DNA of 9,461 nt from Candidatus Iainarchaeum sp. (GTDB lineage: Archaea; Iainarchaeota; Iainarchaeia; Iainarchaeales; GCA-2688035). The first letter of the stretch is position 1; every line of letters starts with the position of its first letter. The position numbers and the translations under genes were made by a program. Where the stretch lies: the NCBI GenBank assembly GCA_017608725.1, contig JAFCFG010000045.1, positions 1 to 9,461 of the forward strand, in the 5' to 3' direction. Under the pieces are notes generated by a model. That model ran no database searches, was not told the origin of the DNA, and was given only the letters and a program-made list of their open reading frames with translations. Below are positions 1-4,839 of this stretch, piece after piece.

Positions 1-138
1 AGGGGGACCCTGAAAGCGTTTGACGTGCACTTGAACCTGGTCCTGGAGAATGCGGAGGAGCTGGAGAAAGGCCAACTTAAAACAAAGTACGGAAAGCTGA
101 TGGTGAGGGGGGACAACGTAATCCTGATAAGCAGCTAG
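1..138 (+). CDS. Sm-like (LSm/SmAP) RNA-binding protein, 3' end only
   Basis: Frame 1 is open from the window edge to TAG at 136-138 and gives the last 45 residues of a protein. The visible part contains FDVHLNLVLENAEE, the end of the Sm1 motif, and RGDNVILIS, a good match to the Sm2 motif (consensus RGxNV-hydrophobic-IS), five bases short of the stop in protein terms. Archaeal SmAPs are 70-90 residue proteins that form heptameric or hexameric rings binding U-rich RNA in the cytoplasm. The start and the first half of the Sm1 motif lie outside the window. In many archaea an LSm gene is followed by the ribosomal protein L37e gene; here the next gene is a tRNA and no L37e is visible. The family call is firm; the RNA targets cannot be inferred. 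Confidence 0.88.
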   Translation, partial: RGTLKAFDVHLNLVLENAEELEKGQLKTKYGKLMVRGDNVILISS

Positions 139-182
139 CACCTGCTTTCCCTTTTCTTTATCCAAAAAACAACCCAAAGACC

Positions 183-208
183 AAGCTTACTGTTTTTATT
201 ATTTATTC
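183..208 (+). promoter_or_regulatory. Probable promoter of tRNA-Ala
   Basis: An A/T block, TTTTTATTATTTATT at 194-208, is centred about 26 bases before the first tRNA base (227), the usual distance for an archaeal TATA box. AAGCTTAC just upstream (183-190) could serve as the BRE side; AAGCTT also occurs next to other TATA-like boxes in this window. Position and composition only. Confidence 0.45.
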
Positions 209-226
209 AACAAAAAATTAGCTTGA

Positions 227-298
227 GGGCCCTTAGTCTAGTGGTAGGACGCCACATTGGCATTGTGGAGATCGTGGGTTCAATTCCCACAGGGTCCA
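227..298 (+). tRNA. tRNA-Ala (anticodon GGC)
   Basis: The full cloverleaf folds without gaps. The acceptor stem 227-233 pairs with 291-297, with discriminator A at 298. The D stem is GTCT/GGAC around the loop AGTGGTA. The anticodon stem CCACA/TGTGG encloses TTGGCAT, which places GGC at 259-261 (reads GCC). The T stem is GTGGG/CCCAC with loop TTCAATT. The third acceptor pair is G229-T295, the G3:U70 identity element of tRNA-Ala, which agrees with the anticodon. CCA is not encoded and there is no intron. A T-rich run at 340-347 could terminate transcription. The 3' part of the gene is repeated at 374-395 (separate entry). Confidence 0.96.
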
Positions 299-395
299 AA
301 ACCCATTGAGCACAGCGAAATGGCTTTTCTGTGGCAGTTGTTTTTTTCGCAAACCTTTTTTCCAAAAAGGTTTTTCAATTCCCACAGGGTCCAAA
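279..395 (+). repeat. Direct repeat of tRNA-Ala 3' end (279-300 and 374-395)
   Basis: The 22 bases at 279-300 (T-loop to acceptor end, discriminator and two flanking A) recur without mismatch at 374-395, a shift of 95 bases. The second copy lacks the 5' half of the T stem and everything before it, so it is not a second tRNA. The spacer 301-373 holds a perfect inverted repeat (351-373). A copied tRNA 3' end is the classic form of an integrase attachment-site pair, but no integrase or cargo is present, so a collapsed element or a local duplication are both possible. Confidence 0.8.
351..373. repeat. Perfect hairpin between the tRNA-Ala 3'-end copies
   Basis: AAACCTTTTT (351-360) and AAAAAGGTTT (364-373) are exact reverse complements around a three-base TCC loop. 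The stem abuts the second copy of the tRNA 3' end. It follows a T run at 340-347 and could take part in 3'-end formation of the tRNA transcript or be the core of a small palindromic element. Confidence 0.75.
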
Positions 396-484
396 GCCGG
401 CAAAATCCGGCTGCGATTTATGCCATCTTCGCGCCTTTCAGGCGCTCGATGACAGGGGCTCGCTTCGCTTGCAATTCAGCCCTG
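396..484. repeat. Three short inverted repeats in series
   Basis: GCCGG/CCGGC (396-400 with 407-411), GCGCC/GGCGC (431-435 with 441-445) and CAGGGGCT/AGCCCTG (453-460 with 478-484, one bulged base) follow one another between the tRNA-Ala tail copy and the promoter of the next gene. This stretch is richer in G+C than its flanks and carries no convincing reading frame. It may be a structured RNA, a 5' leader or a decayed palindromic repeat. Confidence 0.4.
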
Positions 485-498
485 TTTTCTTCAATTGA

Positions 499-511
499 AA
501 AGCTTTTTATT
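499..511 (+). promoter_or_regulatory. Probable promoter of the coiled-coil gene
   Basis: AAAGCTTTTTATT lies about 30 bases before the ATG at 537. The same AAGCTTTTTAT string occurs before psmA (6536-6546) and a close variant before L15e (3910-3920), which supports use as a BRE/TATA element. The predicted transcript would have a very short leader containing AGGA just before the ATG. Confidence 0.5.
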
Positions 512-536
512 CAGTTTAAACTAATTTATTCAGGAA

Positions 537-2138
537 ATGCCCAGCAAAAGAGAGATTCTAATTGAGAGCATTAGAAAGCTGCTTTCTCTGAAAGTGCCTC
601 CGGAGGAGATAGTTGTCAATCTCGCAGAGGTTGGCGTAAGCAAGCCAGAGGCCCTAGTCCTAATCAAGGAGGCAAAGAGAAGCAGGGGAAAATCGCAACC
701 TAAATCAAGGGAGGAGGAGAAAGGGAAAAAGCAAAAGCCGCGTCCCCTGCCTAGAAGGATTCAGCGGCAGATGGAGTGGCAACCGCCTGCTTCAAAGAGG
801 TCTGAAAGTGTTCTGAAAAAATTAGAGGAAAAGAGGAAACAAGAATTGGCCATGGAAAAATTTGGTGAAGGGAAACTGAAGTTGGCAGAAAAAAAGGCTG
901 TTGAAAAGCTAGGGAAAAAACCAGCTAGCCTTGAGGAGAGAAGAGAACAGGCAGCAGAGCAGATGGCGGCAGAGGCAGTGGATTTCGTTGAGGACAAAGC
1001 ACTAAAAACAGATGAAATCGTGAAGGATATTGGGCCGAAGGAAGAGTTTGAGGAAGAGCCCAAGGCTGTTCAACCAGAACCGGCTGTTGAGGAAAAGGCG
1101 GAAAGCACTGAGATAAGCAAGCTCTGGGAGAAGGGAATACTCACCACTGTTAACAGCAAGCTGAGGGAAATGAAACGGCTTAAAGAAGAGCTTGACGCAG
1201 TATTGGATGAAAAGATTGATGCAGCTGCAAAGAGAGAGCTGGGCAAAATAAAGCTCTTGTTCGACAGCCAGAGGACCTTGCTTGTAAGCAAGGTGGATGC
1301 AGAGATTGAGGCAAAGGCAAACGCATTTGCTGAAATGATTGAAGCAAAGTTGCAGGGAATGAAGGAGACAAGCAAAGAAACAGAGGCCCTGCTTGAAAAG
1401 TTGAGGGCAGAAAAGCAGAGCATGAAAGAGGAAGAAGCCAGCATAGGGGAAAGGCTGCAGGAATTGGACGCCATAAAGCAGAGACTTGTTGCTGACGCAA
1501 ACGCTGAGATGATTAAGGCAAAGAGCCAAATAGAGCAGTTTTTATCAGAGGCCAAAAAAAAGCTGGCTGACATGGATGACAGAATAAACAAGACGCTGCA
1601 GCTTGAATCAGAGATTGTTGAAGGGCTTGCAAAGGATGCAGAGGCAAAGATTGAGCAAAGGCTTGAGGGCGAAGCAATAGGGCGTTTGAAGAAAAGCCTT
1701 GCAAAGGACATAGATGCAAGGATTGAGCAGAGGCTGCAGGGCAAAACCCCTGGCTTAGATCCTGAAACCATTGCCCAATTGAAGCAATTCAATTCAAGGA
1801 GGCTGGAACTGGAAAATGAGATGAGGGAAAAGCTTGACAGCATTGAGGCCCTGCAGGCCGCCATAAAAAGAGAGTTTAAGCCAGAGCAATTCGCTGAGCA
1901 GATGAAGCGCCTTGAGTTATTCAGGAACAGGCTGTCTGCTTCAATTGAGGGAAACGTGGAAAACTTCAACGAGGCAGTGAAGAGATTCAACGAAACAATG
2001 AAAATAAGCGAAAGGCAGATTAACCTCAGGATTGAGAAAATTGACAGAAAGCTAGCTGAACTGGATGCCTTTGAAAAGAACTTTGCAAAAGAAATGGGAA
2101 TAGCCCTAGATAAATTGAAGACTAAAAAGAGCAAATGA
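537..2138 (+). CDS. Long coiled-coil protein of unknown function (533 aa)
   Basis: I do not recognise a named family. Residues about 1-48 look like a compact helical domain (ILIESIRKLLSLKVPPEEIV...GVSKPEALVLIKEA), similar in layout to the small helix-bundle heads seen on many uncharacterised DPANN proteins. Residues about 49-190 are charged and probably disordered, rich in K, E, P and R. From about 195 to the end, long runs of A/L/I/M at heptad spacing among K/E/D/Q predict extended coiled coil. An internal repeat occurs: LAKDAEAKIEQRLEG at 364-378 and LAKDIDARIEQRLQG at 388-402, 24 residues apart. There is no signal peptide or membrane segment, so it is probably cytoplasmic and structural or scaffolding; SMC-like or filament roles are possible, but no ATPase motif is present. 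The ATG at 537 has AGGA just upstream. It appears to be transcribed alone. Confidence 0.85.
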   Translation: MPSKREILIESIRKLLSLKVPPEEIVVNLAEVGVSKPEALVLIKEAKRSRGKSQPKSREEEKGKKQKPRPLPRRIQRQMEWQPPASKRSESVLKKLEEKRKQELAMEKFGEGKLKLAEKKAVEKLGKKPASLEERREQAAEQMAAEAVDFVEDKALKTDEIVKDIGPKEEFEEEPKAVQPEPAVEEKAESTEISKLWEKGILTTVNSKLREMKRLKEELDAVLDEKIDAAAKRELGKIKLLFDSQRTLLVSKVDAEIEAKANAFAEMIEAKLQGMKETSKETEALLEKLRAEKQSMKEEEASIGERLQELDAIKQRLVADANAEMIKAKSQIEQFLSEAKKKLADMDDRINKTLQLESEIVEGLAKDAEAKIEQRLEGEAIGRLKKSLAKDIDARIEQRLQGKTPGLDPETIAQLKQFNSRRLELENEMREKLDSIEALQAAIKREFKPEQFAEQMKRLELFRNRLSASIEGNVENFNEAVKRFNETMKISERQINLRIEKIDRKLAELDAFEKNFAKEMGIALDKLKTKKSK

Positions 2139-2170
2139 AATATTCCCTCTGATTAAGCTAGGGGGCTTTT

Positions 2171-2205
2171 CTACCAAAGTCAAAAAAATTCAACGACTTT
2201 AGTAG
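2171..2205. repeat. Stem-loop in the gap before tRNA-Val
   Basis: CTACCAAAGTC (2171-2181) pairs with GACTTTAGTAG (2195-2205), 11 positions with one C/A mismatch and a 13-base loop. It begins 33 bases after the stop of the coiled-coil gene, right after a TTTT tract, so it may stabilise or define that mRNA's 3' end. The rest of the gap 2139-2306 holds no gene I can support. Confidence 0.45.
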
Positions 2206-2306
2206 CAAAAATAAGTTTAGGGGCAAAGCCATAGCTGCAGGCCTGAAGCCAATTTTTTCTTCCTTCTTTCTTCTACCCATTTAACAGAATCAGGCATTTA
2301 GGATAC

Positions 2307-2317
2307 TTTAAAAAATA
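2307..2317 (+). promoter_or_regulatory. TATA box of tRNA-Val
   Basis: TTTAAAAAATA is centred about 29 bases before the first tRNA base (2341), a position typical of archaeal tRNA promoters. Confidence 0.6.
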
Positions 2318-2340
2318 TGACGCAGTACCTTTCCTTTTAC

Positions 2341-2459
2341 GGGTCCGTGGTCTAGTGGTATGACGTCACCTTGACAGAGCCTTTTTTCGCTTCGTCTAAA
2401 AAATGGGAAAAAAGGCTTCAGCATGGTGAAGGTCGGGAGTTCAATTCTCCTCGGACCCA
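2341..2459 (+). tRNA. tRNA-Val (anticodon GAC) with a 47-base intron
   Basis: Exons are 2341-2376 and 2424-2459. The acceptor stem GGGTCCG pairs fully with CGGACCC (2452-2458), with A at 2459 and no encoded CCA. The D arm is GTCT/TGAC with one T-T mismatch (2353 and 2361). The anticodon stem is TCACC (2366-2370) with GGTGA (2425-2429). The T stem is GGGAG/CTCCT with loop TTCAATT. After splicing the anticodon loop reads TTGACAT, giving GAC at 2373-2375 (reads GTC). The D-arm core TGGTCTAGTGGTATGAC resembles other archaeal tRNA-Val genes. The 3' end lies two bases from the convergent stop codon of the thiolation gene, so transcription of either must end inside the other. Confidence 0.95.
2377..2423 (+). 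other. Archaeal tRNA intron with bulge-helix-bulge splice motif
   Basis: The intron is at the canonical 37/38 position. The splice motif can be built base by base: bulge one is C2375-A2376/G2377; the central four-pair helix is TTGA (2371-2374) with TCAG (2418-2421), including one G-T wobble; bulge two is C2422-A2423/T2424. The outer helix is the anticodon stem. The inner helix starts at A2378-T2417 and runs through GCCTTTTTTC pairing with GAAAAAAGGC, so almost the whole intron is one hairpin. This is the substrate of the archaeal tRNA-splicing endonuclease (EndA), which is not encoded in the window. Confidence 0.93.
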
Positions 2460-2461
2460 AT

Positions 2462-3400
2462 TCACTTCTTCTTAATCAGCTCAACCTGCTTGCACGCAGT
2501 GCAAACCTTGCCGCTTGTTGGTTCACCGCAGCTAAGGCAATTGTTCAGCTTGAAATCCCTTGCCTTTTCCTTTGCAACCAATGGCTTTGTTTGCTGAAGG
2601 AAGCGAAGAATGGAGAACATTGTTCCAGGGTAGGATGCTTCCAAGTGGTTGAGGATTCCGCGGAAGTCATTTCTCTTGGCCTGCCACTTGAAAGGGCAGC
2701 ACTGCTTATCATAATGCTTTATGCCTGAATACTTTGCAAATGCAATAACCTCAATTTCAGGGCAGAGCCAGAGGGGTTTTATCCTAGGAACAAAGCCCCC
2801 GCTTTTTACAATTCCTGAGGCCGGCCCTAAGCGGGCAAAGCGCTGCAAGTCTGCCTCGCAAACATTCATCAAAACGCTTTGGGCTTCATCATCCATATTG
2901 TGGCCTGTTGCAAGCTTTCCTGCCTTCATTTTCCTTGCGTACTTGTTCATCAGCTTCCTCCTCAGAACGCCGCAGAACGCGCATGTGCTTCCAATATTCT
3001 TCTTTGGCCCTGTTTTCCGCATTACGTCAACCATTGTAAAGCCAAATTCCTCTTTGAAAGAAACACACTTGAATGGAACCCCCCAGGCTTTGCAGTTTTC
3101 CTTGGCAATATCAAGCGCTTTGTCCCTGTATTTGGGGATGCCCTCATCAATCAACAGGGCTTCCACTGGATTGCTCCTTGAAAAAATCTTGTTAATCAAG
3201 TAGAGTGTTGTACAGCTGTCTTTGCCGCCAGAGCAGGCAACAACCAGTTTTTCCCTGCCTTGAACAAGCCTATTCTCCCTGATTGTTTTCCTAACCTTTT
3301 TTTCAAAGAAGTGCAGGAAGTGCTCTTTGCAGAAGCTGTGCGGCCCATAGGGCAGCGAGATTGCCGCTTTCTTGCTGCATTGAACGCATTTCTGCTGCAT
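2462..3400 (-). CDS. TtuA/Ncs6-family tRNA uridine 2-thiolation protein
   Basis: This PP-loop ATPase family adenylates a tRNA uridine (U54 for TtuA, wobble U34 for Ncs6/NcsA) and replaces its 2-oxygen with sulfur from a ubiquitin-like carrier. From the chosen start (312 aa), an N-terminal zinc ribbon uses C5, C8, C24 and H27. The ATP pyrophosphatase loop SGGKDS is at 57-62. C140 and C143 (CAFCGVLRR) plus C234 or C235 fit the three-cysteine [4Fe-4S] site described for TtuA. TGHNMDDEAQ follows at 165-174. A C-terminal zinc ribbon has CxxC at 288/291 and 300/303. I chose the ATG at 3400: it has GGTG six bases upstream and gives the family-typical N-terminus; a GTG at 3430 would overlap the preceding gene. 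U54 versus U34 specificity cannot be settled by eye. It is probably co-transcribed with the small gene upstream (20-base gap). Confidence 0.9.
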   Translation of the reverse strand: MQQKCVQCSKKAAISLPYGPHSFCKEHFLHFFEKKVRKTIRENRLVQGREKLVVACSGGKDSCTTLYLINKIFSRSNPVEALLIDEGIPKYRDKALDIAKENCKAWGVPFKCVSFKEEFGFTMVDVMRKTGPKKNIGSTCAFCGVLRRKLMNKYARKMKAGKLATGHNMDDEAQSVLMNVCEADLQRFARLGPASGIVKSGGFVPRIKPLWLCPEIEVIAFAKYSGIKHYDKQCCPFKWQAKRNDFRGILNHLEASYPGTMFSILRFLQQTKPLVAKEKARDFKLNNCLSCGEPTSGKVCTACKQVELIKKK

Positions 3401-3420
3401 TTTGCACACCAAAAAGGAAT

Positions 3421-3837
3421 TTACTTGCACAGCTTCTCATGGATTTCATCAACAAGCAAGTGGCAGGACTTGTGTATTCTGTCCACGCTTTCTTCCAATA
3501 CCTTTAATGAGCCCTCATCATTCCCCAGTTTTTCAATGCCTGCCTTCAATTCCCTGAAAAGCTCTTCTGCCTTAAAGCTTTCTTCTGCATCAGGAAACAT
3601 TTCCAGAACAATCTCAATTCTCCGAACAAGGCCTGATGCAAGGCTTTTCACCTGTTCAACACTGACATTGTCTGCCTTGAGCAGCCTCTCAATTTCATGG
3701 GCGAGAGTGCACAGCTTTTCAACCTGCAGCAGAAGCATTGAGGCAAAGGCATTTCCCTCTTCAAAAATCTCAACCCATTGGCCCTCTTCAACTCTAATGT
3801 GCTCGTTTAATGCCTTGCTTTTGAATTTTGTTTTCAT
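3421..3837 (-). CDS. Small helical protein of unknown function (138 aa)
   Basis: No family is recognised. The protein is acidic and almost entirely alpha-helical by composition, with heptad-like leucine/isoleucine spacing from about residue 33 (LLLQVEKLCTLAHEIERLL, then further helices to the C-terminus). It has no signal peptide, membrane segment or metal-binding motif; its few cysteines are scattered. A helical bundle adaptor or DNA/RNA-associated protein is conceivable, but nothing specific supports either. Its ATG at 3837 sits about 30 bases from a TATA-like box on this strand, so the mRNA would be nearly leaderless. It precedes the tRNA thiolation gene by 20 bases on the same strand, suggesting one transcript and perhaps a shared role; this is guilt by association only. 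Confidence 0.75.
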   Translation of the reverse strand: MKTKFKSKALNEHIRVEEGQWVEIFEEGNAFASMLLLQVEKLCTLAHEIERLLKADNVSVEQVKSLASGLVRRIEIVLEMFPDAEESFKAEELFRELKAGIEKLGNDEGSLKVLEESVDRIHKSCHLLVDEIHEKLCK

Positions 3838-3862
3838 ACCGAATTGATTAGGTATTGCTAAG

Positions 3863-3873
3863 CTTTAAAAATA
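3863..3873 (-). promoter_or_regulatory. Probable promoter of the minus-strand pair
   Basis: On the minus strand this reads TATTTTTAAAG, centred about 30 bases before the ATG at 3837, as expected for an archaeal TATA box of a nearly leaderless transcript. The same A/T block could also act toward the plus strand, so the short gap 3838-3933 is probably a divergent promoter region shared with L15e. Confidence 0.5.
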
Positions 3874-3907
3874 ATTGCAATTAATTAATTCTAAGTGAAA
3901 ACAGGGC

Positions 3908-3920
3908 TTAAGCTTTTTTT
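3908..3920 (+). promoter_or_regulatory. Probable promoter of the L15e transcript
   Basis: TTAAGCTTTTTTT lies 14-26 bases before the GTG at 3934 and resembles the AAGCTTTTTAT elements before the coiled-coil gene and psmA. If used, transcription would begin around 3934-3943 and the in-frame ATG at 3895 would not be in the mRNA. Confidence 0.45.
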
Positions 3921-3933
3921 CCATTTTTTTTGG

Positions 3934-4548
3934 GTGATTGAGATAGGAGCAACAAAAGCAATCCAGGAAACATTCCAGAGGGAATTCGCCGGAAAAAAGG
4001 ATGAGTCATACGACTACAAAAAGATACAGAGAGACAGGCTAATTGAATTCAGGAAAGAGAGGAAAGCAATTGTCAGGGTTAAAAAGCCAACAAACATTGC
4101 AAGGGCAAGAACCCTTGGCTACAAAGCAAAAAAGGGTTTTATTGTTGTAAGGGTCCGGGTCAGAAAAGGATCCGGCCTGCATAGAAGGCCAACAATGGCA
4201 AGAAAACCCAAAAGAATGGGGACAAAGAAGCTAACAAGGCGGATTAGCATCCAAAGCATTGCAGAGCAAAGGGCAGCAAGAAAATACAAAAACTGCGAGG
4301 TTCTAAACAGCTGCTATGTGGGCGACGACGGAAAAAGCCATTACTACGAGGTAATTCTAGTTGACACAAATGCCCCTGAAATAAAATCAGACAAGGAAAT
4401 GAACTGGATTACAGGAAAAAACCAGAGGGGCAGGGCATTCAGAGGCCTGACAAGCAAGGGCAAGAAATCAAGGGGATTGAGAAAAAAGGGCAAGGGTGCG
4501 GAAAAGGTGAGGTCCTCTCCCAGGGCAAAGAAAAGACAGGCAAAGTAA
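3934..4548 (+). CDS. rpl15e: Large ribosomal subunit protein L15e
   Basis: L15e is a basic protein of the archaeal and eukaryotic 50S/60S subunit. Matching stretches include RVKKPTNIARARTLGYKAK, GFIVVRVRVRKG, KRMGTKKLTRRISIQSIAEQ, VLNSCYVGDDGKSHYYEVIL, and the C-terminal RGRAFRGLTSKGKKSRGL with KGAEKVRSSPRAKKRQAK. The C-terminus is complete. The start is doubtful. An in-frame ATG at 3895 adds a hydrophobic 13-residue tail foreign to the family; GTG at 3934 gives 204 aa and would be leaderless from the TATA-like box at 3908-3920. Family members usually begin MG-x-YKYI, which lines up with the GGA at 3946, just after an ATA codon. L15e is the usual first gene of the archaeal exosome/RNase P gene cluster. 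Its last bases are duplicated downstream (separate entry). Confidence 0.93.
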   Translation: MIEIGATKAIQETFQREFAGKKDESYDYKKIQRDRLIEFRKERKAIVRVKKPTNIARARTLGYKAKKGFIVVRVRVRKGSGLHRRPTMARKPKRMGTKKLTRRISIQSIAEQRAARKYKNCEVLNSCYVGDDGKSHYYEVILVDTNAPEIKSDKEMNWITGKNQRGRAFRGLTSKGKKSRGLRKKGKGAEKVRSSPRAKKRQAK

Positions 4549-4627
4549 AACACGGGGCTTGGCTGCTGATACTGGAGTTGCTGCTTTTACAGGCCCCCGG
4601 GGCAAAGAAAAGACAGGTAAAGTAAAA
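4523..4627 (+). repeat. Direct repeat of the L15e 3' end (4523-4550 and 4600-4627)
   Basis: Twenty-eight bases covering the last eight or so codons, the stop and two following bases of L15e recur 77 bases downstream with a single change (C4541 versus T4618). The flanks of the two copies differ, so this is not a plain tandem duplication of a longer unit. The spacer 4551-4599 contains an inverted repeat: GGGGCTTG (4554-4561) with CAGGCCCC (4590-4597), eight pairs including one G-T. The arrangement mirrors the tRNA-Ala 3'-end repeat at 279-395. Confidence 0.8.
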
Positions 4628-4839
4628 ATGCCCCCCTCAATTGAATAAAATTTTTTTATTTTTTTCTGAATTTTTTTTGTTTTTCTTTTTCCCATTTTTC
4701 CCACTTTTTTGCAATTGCCCTTTTTCCATTTCTCTTGAAATAACTTTCAATTCACTTTCAATTTTCTCTTTTAATTGCCCCCTTTTCCCGGATTTTTTCA
4801 ATTGATTTTTTAATCCTTTTTCACCAATTACATTTAGCC
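4628..4839 (+). other. T/C-rich non-coding tract before the DUF362 gene
   Basis: About 200 bases strongly biased to pyrimidines on the plus strand, with many runs of 5-8 T. Such runs are typical archaeal terminators, so the L15e transcript very probably ends here. CAATT/AATTG cores recur: around 4638, 4712, 4748, 4758, 4772 and 4798, including TTTCAATT three times and AATTGCCC twice. A TATA-like TTTTTTAAT near 4806-4814 is about 28 bases before the ATG at 4840 and may start the next transcript. No reading frame is credible. Confidence 0.55.

Noticed and set aside
374..395. Second tRNA or the 3' half of a split tRNA
   Set aside because: Only the T-loop onward is present; the 5' half of the T stem and the anticodon arm are absent, so neither a tRNA nor a split-tRNA half can be made.
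257..565. Open frame of 102 codons running through tRNA-Ala
   Set aside because: It starts inside the tRNA, crosses the hairpins and the tRNA-end copy, has no family resemblance, and overlaps the start of the coiled-coil gene.
1070..2134. 354-codon minus-strand open frame inside the coiled-coil gene
   Set aside because: Serine/leucine/phenylalanine-rich translation is the shadow of lysine/glutamate-rich coding DNA on the other strand; no start signals or motifs.
2139..2340. Box C/D guide RNA in the gap before tRNA-Val
   Set aside because: A CTGA string is present but no TGATGA C box stands at a suitable distance, so only the stem-loop is reported.
2423..3203. Plus-strand open frames opposite the tRNA thiolation gene
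   Set aside because: The minus-strand frame has clear catalytic and zinc-binding motifs; the plus-strand translations have none.
4468..4704. Minus-strand 78-codon frame across the L15e end and T-rich tract
   Set aside because: It is mostly antisense to L15e and poly-T DNA with low-complexity lysine runs and no family features.
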